From Theocolax elegans (Eukaryota > Arthropoda > Insecta > Hymenoptera > Cerocephalidae): 64,000 nucleotides of DNA. Positions within the stretch are counted from its first letter, which is position 1; every line of letters begins with the position of its first letter. The position numbers were made by a program, and so were the translations under genes. Positions 42,357 to 57,300 of this stretch are shown here, in pieces. Below the pieces are notes generated by a model. It ran no database searches, was not told the origin of the DNA, and saw only the letters and a program-made list of their open reading frames with translations. Location: positions 9,604,835 to 9,668,834 of the forward strand of contig CM047427.1 of assembly GCA_026168455.1 (NCBI GenBank), read 5' to 3'.

Positions 42357-45300
42357 TCAGCTGGTCGAGGCAACTTGCGATACAGTGAACGGTGTCACTT
42401 GATAAAGAAAGCAACGATTACAAACGCGCACAGGTTTGGTATGACCGTAACGTGGTAGGGGTACGCTGTTGCCACTACATCGACCACAGAAAACCTTGCC
42501 GCAGTTTCTGCAATGGTGACGACGACGCACAACCGTGAAGCCTGCTTGACACGCCATACACCGAGGTGCAACGCTGTCTGGTACCCAAACTGGCGCTCGT
42601 TCTACGCACTCTTCGCCTCTCTCCATTACTGGCGAATCTGAACATACAATTTTTTTTTTAATTTTATTATTTTAATTACTAAAATTAGGGTTTAAACAAT
42701 AAAATACGATTTCAATAAATTATTATTGGCTAAAAATATTATTGTAATCATTTTCACCAGAGAGTTTAAAATATATATATGTGTCTGGCGATGAAAGAGA
42801 AATACGTGTATTTATTATAAAATACATACTCCTTTCTTCATTGTTTTCAATATCCGGAATCACTTCTTCATCTTCTATAGAATCTTGACGTTCGAGACTA
42901 TCATTTGAACTAGGCACGCTCAGTTCAATCGGTGAAGCAGGTGGCTCTTCAACCTTGTCATCTTCATTCGGCGATTGACTGCTATTCATAAGGAAAACGC
43001 ACTTTAGTATATTTCGAAGATCAGATGCAAAGTTTGTTTGCAATTGATCCGCTACTCCAGCGATGCAGACAAAAAGTCTATGAACCAAATCCTCAGAAGA
43101 TCTGTAAATATTATTAATCATTTTATGATTTACAAGACATCAATATAAAATGTTAAACATTTCCTAATTCAACTAAACTAAGATTCATTCAAAGTTTACA
43201 AGTTATAAGTAGTAGATGAAATATTTTATAAATTTATCAATACATTTCATAATTTAAGATATTATTGTAGTAGAAATAATAATTAATTGAATAAAATAAT
43301 TATATATATATAATTTTCAAGTAGAATAGAAATGTAATTAAAATACAATTAAAAAAATGTATTTCTTTAAAGTGTAAAATTCATCATTGCAGAAAAAAAG
43401 AAAACATTTTTATCACTTAAATTAAATTATTAAAAAAACTAATTGACTTTTAGATTATTTCTCATCGTATTTTTTATAAAATAATGTAAAATTACCGGAA
43501 CTTGGCTCGAATTTGGTTGATGTTGGCAATTTCTGCAGCCTGCATAGCAAGGGCGATCTCTTCGTCATCTTGGCAGTCACTTTGGAACTCGCTGGTTTCG
43601 GAGCTAGACTCGCAACAGCTTGAGCAGCTGGAGCTCGAAGCTAATTCGATCTTCGGAGGTGCAGTCTGTTGATCGTTTTTGGGTGAAACCGAAGCGAGCT
43701 GTTCGACCAAACCACTTTTGTTCGTCCTAGGACCAAGTCCATCGTTTAAGAGCTCGGCGTCGACACTGGGCTCGTGCCTTGTCTTCTTGTAACCGAGCCT
43801 CTCTCTCTTCTTCATACGTTGCAAATGTTCGGATCGCGATCTACGATGGTCCAGCAATTTCCTGCCAGAATTCTGGTGGAACTGTGCGTTACGTCGACGC
43901 GACGAGTTGCCCCTAGACACGAAGTGTTGCATCCGTGGACTCGAATGCGGACTGCAGCCTCCGAAATTGGGCATCTGCCTCGTATTTTGACTAGGGTGAA
44001 GGCTCGAGCCGAAATTTACGAGTCTCGGGTTGAGGCAACGCTCGGTCGAATTTGAACGGGAACTCTCGGTGCTCGTGGTAGGTGGTGGATGTTGCTGAGC
44101 GAGCATCGTCGTTCTGCGCCTCTCTTGTACGGGTACAGGATCTCTCGGTGGTTCGTGTTTTCGTCGATGATGATGATGGTGATGGTGTCGTCGTCGTTGC
44201 TGCTGTTGTTGTTGTTGTTTATCTTCCTTGCGTCTTCTAGTGGTTAGACGTTGCGAGCCCGATGGACAATTCTCGCACTTGAGGTCGCTCCAAAATTCGC
44301 GTCGAGACGTCGATGCTTCAATGCTCAAATTGAGATTCTCCCAATTCTCGGTGTAATTTATTTGGAAACTCGGTTGGTTACCGTCGCACAACGGCAACTG
44401 ACCACCACCGTAAGCGATACCGATGATCTCCTCGTTCGATCCATGCAAATTCGTGGAGATGCTTGAGGTCTGCTTGCAACTCGAGAGGGATGGTTTGAGG
44501 TAAGCCGAGGCGCGCCTCGAACCTCGACTGCTGCACACGCAAGAGTTGTCGGATCTAGTCGAATCCCGACGTTTCGGTGAGTTGAGATTCGAGCAGGAGT
44601 AGCTCGTGTTTTCTTCCTCGTCATCCTCAGCGTTGCTCGGTTTTTGTTGGCTCTGCTCGAGCTCGTTGGCGAACGTCTTCTTCTCTTCAGGGCTCTTGTC
44701 GTAGAGACTCGTATTCTCGGAGGATATCACGGTGCAAATTCCCGAATCCGTTTGCTCCGATATTTCATTTTGGCAGTCGGTCTCGAGAAGTAAATTCGAC
44801 AAGGTTTTGTTAGCTTCGGATATCAGTTTACGAGAGTCGATGTCCGGGAGGGAATTTTCGATTTCGATCGGTTCACCGGCTCGACTGCTCTCGTGCGTCA
44901 CTTGGTTCAGGAGGTATTGCGTTTGTGGTATCTCTACCGACACTGAGTCACCTGCAATTATAATTTCAATACAATTTTAATAAAGGTAGATGTTCATTTC
45001 AGTAACAACAGCTACAAAGACATTTAAGGAAAATTAAAACTACACAAACCATGAAAGGATTACGATTAAAATAAGCAAATAAATAATAAAAAATAAATAT
45101 TGATGATTACAAAATAATACTTCTATATAATAGAACACTCTAAAATACATGTAACAGGAAACTCTTTCTAGAGCGCTTATAAAATGATAATAAATACTAT
45201 AAAAATGAAAATAAAGACATGTACACACGAAAGCAAGAATACAACTCGCCTGTAATATAAATTATGAATCAAGTTTACAAATGAGAATTATTATTTTTAT

Positions 45301-48300
45301 TATTCTTTTTACCAATTTTTATCGTAAGCCAAACCATTATGTAAGTTAACATGAATAACTAAAAGAAAATTTGGTACGACATAATTACTAAAAAGAAATA
45401 TAAAAAAGTTAGATGTTTTTGCTCATAGCTCTCAACAGGTTAATTACATAGAATTCTTAAAAGCGACTAATGCATAATTACTATAATCAAGCAATTATTT
45501 CGATTACTAACACATAATAGACTGTGTGGATTATCGAAGACACAGGATTTTTTTTACAATAACAAGTTACTTTTTTTATTCCGAAAATTGAAGATTCTTA
45601 TGAAATAAAAAGCTTGAATATGCAATCAACTTAAGACGTAAAATTCAAATTGTTTAATTGAAAACTAATCTTTATGTAATTTTTCAATTGATTAAACGAA
45701 TTGAATTAAACTCATGAAGTTTCAGACTTTTGCCTCCTTTATCTAATACATCAGTTACGATAGGTTCATCTAATCTATCTAATTTAAAAAAAAAAACACT
45801 ATTGACCGAGTACTCTATATAAGACATTAAAGATTAAGGAAAAATGAGAAACTGCAAGTTACGTCTACACACATGAATAGAAATCGGATGACCCACTGGA
45901 ATCGTGTCGAAACGTCGTCGTTGTCGTCGTCGTCGTCGTCATCCTCGTATCGATCGATGAATCATTTTGATCGTGCCTAGGCGAACTCAACGAACTCTCG
46001 TTATTCGCATCTGGATTGTCTTTCGCGTCGGTCGAATTGGAGGTTAAACGAGTTTCCGAATCGTCTTGCTCGAGTATTAAAACCGCGTCGTTGGCTACCT
46101 CGTCCATATTATTACCGCTGTTCCTCGTGACCGTGTAGAAATCGGCGATAAAGTCCTTGCAATTCGGGTACCCGGTGTAAAAATTGTAGACGAATTCTTC
46201 GAGATCCGGGGCATCTTTGCAACTCGTTTGGCTCGACATCGACGTCGACGGTTCCTCGATCGAGCACAGCAGCTTTTCCAACATGTACAGTTCACGATTG
46301 TTCAGCGTCCACAGGAGCTCCCTTATTTTCAAAAGTAGACTCTGCAACAAATTTTTTATGTATTTGTTTATTAATTTATACTTTTAAATTTTTTGATAAA
46401 ACACAAATGTTCGTGAGAACGTTGACTTGCGTATATGGTCATAATTAATCACTCTTTCAAAACTTCATTCATTCTAATTTAATTTAATTAACTAAATTAA
46501 TTAATTACTTTCGTTTATTCAGTAGTAATTAATTGTTTTTAAATATTCAAACCTATAAAACTACACAACAATCAATCTATTCAACATAATTAATTCAAAT
46601 TTTAAAGAGAGATTCATTTCTTTTCGTAAAATATGCTCTTATTATAATTAAAAATTCTATAATTTCAAAGGCGGGAAATTTGAATTTAATATTAAGGTCG
46701 CCAATATCTTGAGTAAAATTATTATTATTTGAGATTATTCATTACGCAAAAAAAAACCTTTGTCGTTTGGTTCGTACTCCAATTGTGCTTTTTTTTTGAC
46801 TTATGCATTACGTATATCGTTCACCGATAACAGAGAGAAAGAAAGAGAGAGAAATAAGAAAAAAATGGCATTGTTCAGGCGAAACATTGCATCGTTATAT
46901 AAGGAAAGTATTTTTATACCGGCCAACTGAAACTTATAGATACATCATAAAACTTTTAATCAATTACGTAAGTACCGCAAATGTACAATAATGTATATTC
47001 GAATCAAAGTATGACTCGTTTTTTATATATATATATATATGTACATATACATATACCCTTGATTACACGTTCCGTTTTTTTCTTTTTGTTCGTTGCGAAG
47101 TTGCATGAATCAGTGTATGGGTGTGAATCATAGACCGTTTAAGATTATACGAATATTAAGATAATTAAATTTACGTCAATAACTTTCGACGCGGATCGTT
47201 AAACGTTCCTTTTAAAATTTATATATATATATATATATATAATTTAACTTTTTGTTGTCAACCAAAGATGGTAATGTAACAAGGAGGAAGATACATTTAA
47301 TCTACTCGGGTATTTAAATACGTTTTTTTAACTTCCGTTTAACGCTACTTGGATTATATAAATTGTACGTTTGTTTACAGTTGTTTAGATTGTTAATTAA
47401 GTACGTTGTAATCGTCGATTAGACGAAATTACGAACACCAAGCGAGACGCGCGTTATCTCGTATAAATTTGGACACTCAAATTTACAACGATGTCTGTCA
47501 TAGATGTAACGAGTGACTCGAGATGATCTTATAAATTGAACGTAGAAAGTTTATAAAATTATTCATTGGATTAATAATAAAACCTAATTTTGGAGAGGTT
47601 TTGTGACTTGTAATTTAAACGAATTAAACGACTATTACATAGAAAACACCGGATTATCCAAAGAGAGAAGTTAAATTTCAAATGTTGCGCAATACGAGAT
47701 GCATGCACATAATTTTTCCGAGCGTTGGGGAAAAATTTAACGCATTTAGAAACGAGATAAAAAGAAATAATTAAATATGCGCGAGAGACAGATCGAGTAT
47801 TTCGTAAATATATATCACGTAATTAAACGATAATCCTCTTGTTCGAGTGCATGCGCTCTTCTTTTTTCCTTTTCGTATACACCATTATACCGCGCGTCAT
47901 TGCAATAAAAAATGATTGTTTAACGCGATATAATATTACATTATATAAAAAAAGAGGAAAAATAAAGAGAAAGTAAACAGTTTTACGTAGAAAAAAAAAA
48001 TACTGGGAACGGGACGGTATATTTCTTTTACGACTGCACCATATTGTAAACACGTGTAACCAATGTGTCCAGAAATTTTGGGATGCACATCGTTCTGCAT
48101 TTCCAAGCATTTGGAATAAATCTTTTAATATCTCGCCAATACATCTCTCTCATGTGCAATAAATAGTATGCGCCGGAAATTAAATTTTTCTCTTTTAAAT
48201 GATATACCTATGGGTACGAAACAGCTGATTCGCAAAGGCACAACGTCAATTTAATAACACCGATAAATTTTGCGATCGTTCGGTGTGCACATATACGAAA

Positions 48301-51300
48301 AAGCGCGTGCACGACGCGTCGAGTAAAACTATGTGTAAAGGAATAGAATAATCGAGTGCATGACGTATTTACCCTGAACGGTCGGAACATCTCGCTGATG
48401 GAGTCGGCGGAATTTAGGCACAAAGGTCCACCGGGTGGTGCGAGTAAACCGGCTACGATCGCCAATCGAGGGATGGTAAACATCAGAGCTGGCTCGTAAT
48501 TGTCGACGTCGGCTTGACTCAACAATCCTCTTTCCAAAGCCCGTTGCAACGTCTCGGAAAAAAGGACGCAGACCAATTCTTGCTGCTCGTATTCTTTGGT
48601 CGATTTTACCGGGACCATCGCACCTACGTAGCAGAGCTCGAAGTCGGCGAATAATCGATCGAAGATCTTTAACGATTCGATTAACTTTTCGGTTGATGGT
48701 TCCAGGGGATTTTGTGCCTGAAAATCACAAGTTCATTATTTTTTTTTTCTTTATTTTTTATTACATTACTTTTTATGCATTTGTTACAACGTATCTTTTG
48801 TATATTTAAGTTAATGTATTAAAATTTATCAAGACTTGCGATAATACTTTTAAAGAACTAGAACAAAACGATAGATCTATAGTGTTACGCAAAAGTTTAA
48901 CTAATCGGTCTAAGTAAAAAATACTGCCTTACTATTTTGTAAAAGTTTTTCTGTTCCTTCAACAGATGTGTTCAACAGATGCGTTAGATCCCAAATTATA
49001 GGAATTATTACCTTTATCGACTCAAAAATTATGTTTAAAATATAAATATAAATACTACAAAACTAATAAGTTAGGTATATATAGAATACATATATGTCAG
49101 GGTCTAACGTAATCTTTCAACGATATATTCTTTCGTAAAATATACATGATAACAGTATACCAGGTATAATATTTGTAGGAAACTGAAAGGTCTAATAGAT
49201 AAAATTATTAAATATGTCCTTTCTTTTTATGTAAAAGAATAAAACTAATGACTAATTTCAGTGCTCGACATCTTAGCATGAATATATCTCCGATATTCAA
49301 CGTACAATTAAATAATAAAAATGCATTTAGTTTCTTGATCAACTCGATTACTACAACTCTCAATCTATAGAAGTGTGTTAAAGTTCTGTTAATTTAACTA
49401 AATGGAAACGAGCCAAAATCCCTCACAGACTATTAACTATTAGTTATTTTTCATAGTCGAATATGTAAATTATCAATTTAAAAATTTGAAAAAAAAATCG
49501 ATGATATTTATCAAACGGAGGTTAGGTAATAATTAAGAAGGCGAATGAAAATTTTTTAATTAAAAATCTGATATGGAAATTCACAAGTAAATTAATAATC
49601 AGCATAAAATACATGGTCGGTGATAATTAGTCATAAAGTGGGAACAAATGATAATCTAAACGGAAGTTATATATTTGAAAACCCGAAAAAAAAATCGAGC
49701 GTATCGTTTCGAGGTAAAGATTTAAAAGAAAATGTATACATAGAAAAAAGTATAAGAAAAGGCTGATTTCCGGGTTCGTCGTCTCGACAATCCGTAGCCT
49801 TCACAAATGAATTATTTATAGAGGTAAACTAAAAAAAGAACAATTAAGGCGATTGTCGTGCCATTACGATTGAAGATTTAAAGGAAATTATCGAACGAAT
49901 AAGTGACAATTTAAACGGAAATACGTGTCCGCAAGTGTGTGTATATAAAATATAAAAGTGTATAATATACCTTAAGATTGGTCTGGCCCTTGAGGGCCTG
50001 TTCCCTGAGTAAATTCCGGACGATTTCGAGGGACTTGGTGAGAGCCTTGGCGAGGGGTCTCATCGCCAGGCTTTCAGCCTCGCGATTCAGGATGGAGGAT
50101 CCAGCAGCAAGGCATTCAGCACCAAACCACAACTGACCAGCGAGATTCTCTTGCATCACGTCATCCGGGAACTTGACCCGAAAATCACGATTCGCTCGAG
50201 ATTCCGGTATGAGCTCGTCCATTATCTGGTTACAGATGGTTAAAACCTTGTCCTGACAATGCCTCAACTGATTAACCAATGAAGTACAACGCTCGGGCTC
50301 TTGTCGTCCATCGAACGAGTCGAGCTCGCACGCCACACCGTTCAGCGACTCGTCCGCGTAGAAAAATTGTGCGAGTAGGCTCTTGTCCTCCCTCTGTAAC
50401 CCAATAAACAAAAATTTGTTACGTTTACTTATTTGTTTGCATCTATACGTTGTCATTATGTGCTTTCGTGTTACTGCACCTTCGGTCTCTCACGGCGCGG
50501 CTATCCGCGTAAATAATAGCCGCGCTTGGTAACCTTGGCGAAAATTCAAAAATATAGTTTATGATCGGTAACGTAAATGACTAAAATAAACAATTACTTT
50601 ACTTCCTGTACAACATATGCACCGAACACGTGTAATTCCCGAGGACACAATTTACGAGTCTCGTTCAGACTAATTTCTAATGCTATTTCAACCCCACACT
50701 GAGAATAATCATATTTTAATTATCGCTACACTATGTAGTAATGTATCAACCACATATTTATATGGATTATTTCAATTTGTCTCATGGTTCACGTAGTCAT
50801 TTTTCTTAAAAATATGACTGCTTAGATATAAACGTGCAGTAAAATTAACAATGATAATGAGAAATCGAGGGACACAGACTATCTAAACAAATAACGAAAA
50901 TTACTTTACTATATATTAATAAAGTTTTATAGTACTCTCGAAATTCCTTGGAGCAATTTTTCTCTTTTTTTCATTCCAAGGAAGTTAGAGAGTAAATATT
51001 CATAGATATTTAGTAAATTTTAGAAATCTGTCTTTCGATTACTGACTAACATATAAGTAGCAATATTTACTAAAACCTTTTTGACTTTACTACCTTACTA
51101 ATCCAGTTTCTGATCATCGTTACACATATAAAAAAGTAAAAAATAAATATAATCTTTCCAAATAATATTTGGATTTTTCAATACATATTTTATGGAACAT
51201 AGTCAAAATTATGATAATCCGAGTACATCTCTACCTTAATTTAAAAAATACACATTTTTAATACACAATTTTTCACAATGTGAGTACTTGATTTTTACGA

Positions 51301-54300
51301 TCATTGATTCCATGCGATAACGCTTGAAACGCACACAGAAAAAATAATTAATAACATACAAGTTGAATTCTTGCAATATTTTTTACTCGCACACCATCCG
51401 ATTTTACAACCACCACTCTATTGATACTTGTTGGAAAATATGTTTTAACCACAATCAGACAAAGAGACATAAAGAGAGAGAGAGAGAGAGGGAACAAAAT
51501 CATTACTTCACAAAGTAAAAATTAGTACAATTGCCGAGCGTTCCGACGTTATATTTTCGAGACCAAATGAAAAAGTATATAGTGCAATTTTTTTCCATTT
51601 TTGATTCGTAACGCGGTATTAATTTTAAATGCATATTTGCAGAAATGAATAAGTAGCTTTTACAATTGATTGAAATTGTAGAAATAAGTATGCTACGCAC
51701 GTTTTTTTCTTGCTATTAATTAATTTCATATATTGGTTTAACGAAGTACCAAGTATTGTTAAATAAATTTTGATTCGAGTTATTTTTGGGATATATTTGT
51801 ACTAAAATGTTTTATCGATATTTCGCAATTAATTTACAATATTTATACTCTCTGATGTGTTGATTTATTCGTGAACATCAAAGTTACGAGCGATGTTGCT
51901 GTTATATACACGGCTATAACTGGTATAGTAATTTTTAATATTTAACTAACCACTCGATGAATTCTATAGACCGCTTTCTTTTTTATTCCAAATTTTTGTT
52001 AAGGCTACTTTTTACATTTTAGTTGAAATTTTAATTTTTGTTATGCTCCTCGTTTTTTCCGAGTTAATTAATTATAATTACATAATATATGGGGTGTTAA
52101 AAAAGAAGAAGAAAGTTTCGACAAAAATAAAAATATTGGAAACTATGAGAATACAAAAAATTATACAAAAAATATACCATACGTAAATTTCCCTGTACAG
52201 TATGTTAAATTTGTATATATTTTGAGAGACTGCTACTAAACAATGTCCAGTATAACGTTTTAACAAAATACTATTCTTCGTGTCGTAATTTAAATCTACT
52301 CTACACAGGAAAAATGTCCGTGCGCAGAAAAGAGTATCGTAAATTCACAATGAGATTTATCGAAATTACATACCTGATTTCACAAATTCAACCGATGAAA
52401 TGGCAACACCAAATTAAATGCCGCAACAATTTCATTTCGACGATATTAAATCAACGAATGATTTACCCGGGGTTGTGAATTACTAACCAATAAAGAGAAA
52501 AACAATTTTTTTGTTACACAATCTTGACCGTTTAGAAAGACCGTTACACTTATTTTTTTCTTTCTCATTTTACGCGCAAATGTAATTATACCTTTGTTAT
52601 CTCGGGGGAAACATGAATAAGCTCGTGATTCCTCGATGATTCATATACAAATCTTAACGCAACGAGAGACGCGCGTAAGTACGTATATAAGAAGAAAAAT
52701 TTACACCCGTGTGTGTGTATTTTACACTTTTTATATATATATAATAGCTTTATGCAGCACGTAATATCAAAGTGTCTGATTTTAATTGCGAATATTCAGG
52801 TGTCTAACGATAAAAGCTCTTCCCTCTTTCTATCTAACTTTCTTTGATCGTTAAGCTTTCTTTGTTATTGGTATATCTTTGACAGCTTTCGCGTAATCTG
52901 TGTAACATATGCCCCCTTATACCAAGAATGTAAAAACGAGATTTACATTCAGATCTTTGATACTTTCACCTAATTTTTCGGTTGTCCTGCACGATGCGTT
53001 AACAAGTCGTCGTTCAAATCAACGTCGTGATATTCAAGTTTTTATATTTTACAATGTGATTATCCAATATTTTTTGTAATAGTTGAATAGATATTAAATT
53101 AAATTGATTATTATCAAGGTTGCTTGCTAGATTAAAACCAACCTACTCAAGATGAGTTAAATTTTATATTTATTTTAAAAAAATTTAGTATTTTATATAG
53201 TAAAGAAAAATGCAGAAACACAGTATAATTAAACAATACGTCATTCTGCAAATTTGCAAGTCAATCCTTGGTAGTAATCGTGACAATTTTTTAGGTAATT
53301 ATTGGCAACTTTTGATGAACTCAGCTAATTTTTAGCTGACAAATTAGTCAATATTTATCTAATAAGGTCATCTTTTGTAACTAACAAATTAACTTTTTAA
53401 ATTAATTTTAAAGTTTAATTATAAAATTTTATCGAAAACTAATAATTGAGAATAACTATAAATAATTTTTTTAACACGGCGATTATGATGTATTTTAAGT
53501 TATGTTCACATTAAAAAAAAATTTTAAAACCTGTTTAGTAGTAATTGTCGCTTAATTAGTAACATAAATTTTAATTTAGTAACAAGTGTCGTTATTTTAT
53601 AAATATTTCAATATTTAACATATTTATTAATATATTATGATATTGATTTTAACCGGTTTTAGAAAAGAGATTAGCTAAAAATAAGGTATTTATTAGCTAT
53701 TCAAAGTAGATAATTTTTAGCAAATTTTTGATGAGTTGTAGCTTAAAATAAACGAATCTATATTTAGCTATTCATATTAATAAATAATTTTCAGTATCTT
53801 AACTAAAAAAGTGGAGTGCGTAACAAAGGTTTCTTTAAAACAGTATATTTATGGAGTAAAAATGTTTAAATATGTATTTTCATGCAATTTTTCATGGCGA
53901 TAGATTATTCACATACATGTATTAACTTTGAAATTGTATTTTTCGTAAAAATAGTATATAATTTGTTGAATAAATATAACGATTATCCAATATAACCCTC
54001 TAAAGGATTTCGAATCCAAATTACAGATTTTCACTTTTATCTGACCAGAAATATTGTTTGAATTAAAATATCAAAAAAATTCTTCGCCAAAATTTAAAAC
54101 AAGCAGGAGCTCGCGATACACCTATGTTTTTTCAAATAAAAATTGAATAAACTATACTTTGTTGGTCGCTTCCGATTTAAAAAAAATGAATGTAAACATT
54201 GAATTCAAATATATACATAATGTCGTTATGAAAAAGCTTTTTCAAAGAATTTCATTAAAAAAAAGAACTAAAATAACCGTATGGTTTGTTTGGAAGCTTC

Positions 54301-57300
54301 ATCGTAACCTTAATACACACAAGTAATAAATAAAAAATGACGTATGCACATATCGACTTTCGATTACAAAAAAAAAGGTTGAAATTCCCGTATACGATAA
54401 TGACAATTAGCCGAATAATAATTTATTCAACTTGGTTATATGCCTCGTTGTAAATTACACGTTAAACACATTTCCACGAACAAGTCTTTAATACGAGGCT
54501 GAAAAGGAGCAAGATATTCAGCAGAGATCCGCGCCGCCGCGTGTATATAATATATATATATAGCAGGCAGGATCGAGAAAGCCGGAGGAGAATAGCGTAT
54601 ACTTAATATACACGATAAAACTGAGCCGGGAAAATTTAGGAAATTTCTATGCCGCAAATTGGGTAGCTTTGTTTGACGGGTTCGTTAATTATTAGCATTA
54701 TACATCCTTCTACAATTATATATATATATATACCTATACGAAGGCTCTGTCTCTCTCTCTCTCTTGCGCGCTCGCTCGCTTGCTCGTTCACGTTGACCTA
54801 AATTCAACTGTGTGTGTGTGTATGTCTACACACAAATATATATATCTGTATATACGCGTTCAACCGATAAGACTCGGGAGAGTTTTTCGTTTTATTATAT
54901 ATATATACACACACACACACACAAATCGCTTTCTTACCTTGTGCGTGCCCCTCCGTGAGTGTGTGTATACATACACTCTATTAAAGAATCTCGTCGATAA
55001 TTCGATAGATCGCGTGTCGAGAGTTTTACGGTAGCCTCGAGTACGTACAAACTCGACCGCCGACGTTGTCTATACATTTTCTGCGCAATAAGAATCGACG
55101 TCGCCCGCAAGTGTATTATACACGCGGTTGTTGCTGTTGCTTCGACCTTTTCCGGTTGTTGATGTCGCCGCCGAGAGCGCGAAAGAAAAACCACCGCCAG
55201 ATAAATAAATATATATAGATAGACCGATGTACAACGTTAATTTCCCGATAAACATTGTATTATTGACGACCGATCGAGCGATCTTAATCGTTCGTGTAAA
55301 GGATAACGTCTTTATATATATGTGTGTATATATTTTTTGCTTTTTTTTGTATCATTTTTCATTAATTATTATTAACGCGGAAAAACGTAATTATATCGAG
55401 ATCCATACAGAGTTAGAAAAACAGCGGATTGTATAAAAGTCCGATTATCGTAATGTGTTGTTACTATTTATATTTTTACGCAAATGTTATAGTAATTTTT
55501 GTTTTACATTGTGCTTAATATTACACAATATACATATTAATATTTCTCTAATATAGTAATTGAGGCATTTGAGTTATCCGGAAGCTTTTTTTTTGGCTAT
55601 GCGAAGAACCAAATACTATAGTAAAAATGATAATGTTATTAAATAATTAACAAGCTGTCTTGTTAAATCATAAAATTCACTTTGTTGTACATTGAAAAAT
55701 TTATTACAAATGTATATACTACAAGTTTACGATTTCTCAAGTCTGTGTCTCTCGATTACTTAATATCATAGTAATATTTATATACCAGAACCTTTTTTCT
55801 CTTCTTGTATTAATTACGAAAGTATTGGTCCACCTTTCGGTGAGACGGTTCATTTTTGACTTAAATTATACGTTTCTAAAATAAAAAGCTTTGATTTCTA
55901 CTAGGCTTCCTACAAATTATACTTAAAATTATGATAATAAAAGCATATCACAACCTTACTATTATAATATATACTAATCTCAATACTGTTTTTCATATAG
56001 TGTAATTATAGACGTAATTTTTATATGCAGACGGAAAGCAGATGAATCGAAAGTAATAAATGTATATCTCTAGAAGAATTTTCAATATCGAAATGAAGGT
56101 TGTTTATCAAAGGAGAGAAGAAAAAAAATGGAAGCTCAAGATTATTTCAATTTTACACATTTTAGACCGATGAACGCGCACCGCCGCGAGAGTCATATTT
56201 TGTTTGTTGTTTCACCACAAAGTGTTACGTAATTTTCGCTATGAAAAATTGACTGTAACGCGGTAATTTATTATGTAGAAAAGAAGGTACAACGCGGTAC
56301 TTTAAACGTAGTGGTATTACACTTTGAAAATTAAATTGGAAGACACGGAAAAAACAATGACGAAAATTAAGAAGCGCGCGGTGCTCTCGGCTCCTCTTTG
56401 TAACTCGATGTATGTGCACAAGAGCAGTGTAGTTTGCAAAACGTTTACCCTTTTTTTTTATATTTATATATAAATAATATTAATAAACGTCGAGATAAAA
56501 GTTGCGTGTGGGGGTACACGCATCATCAATATTAAAATGATGCGAGAAAAACAAGAGAGATAATAAGAATTTTGCAATATCGCAGTTAACTGCACACGTA
56601 TACGATTATAAGCTATAGATATCGTTCGCGTGGAAATTTATGAGTTACATTTTCAACATCTGTTGTTAAAAAAAAAAAAGAAAAATATGCCTATGTACCT
56701 TTTGTATCCGTTATTAGCAAAGTATCTATATGAATTTACGATTGGTTCTATCGGATATTATTTAAATACAATTATATATGCGTTCGAATAATAATATATT
56801 TAGAATACTGATGAGATAAACGCTTTATCGATCGTAGAGTGATAAACCGAAGATAAAAATAAGGTAAATAGAGTATGGATGTATACACGCGCGATCCTAA
56901 CGAAAAAAAGTAATTTAGAACAATTTTTTTAGAGTATATATACTTTTTAAAAAATTATTCAACTAAGCTAATGCATTACGCGACGATAAAATTGCTCTCT
57001 CTCTCTCTCTCTCTCTTGGCAAAGTGGAGTGAACGAGTATAATCAAAACCATCAGACTTTGTCGACCGATTCGCATTTGTACTTCTCTTCGACGCAACAT
57101 TTTTTTTTATTATTTCCGAACGACAAATCGTTCTCTCTTTGTGTACACGCGATCGAAAAAAAAAGAACCTCCGTTACAATTATGCGTATATATATATATA
57201 TATTTGTTCAGAATGTCGCTCGAGCAAGCGTAACTTGGGCACGGTCGGGACGTGACGTCAGGAGAGGCAATGCTTAGAAAGTGTATCGCGAACGCGATTC

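Noticed and set aside
43774..44055. Plus-strand open frames opposite lst-2 exon 5
   Set aside because: Mirror of the real minus-strand coding exon, which has conserved family sequence and correct splice phases.
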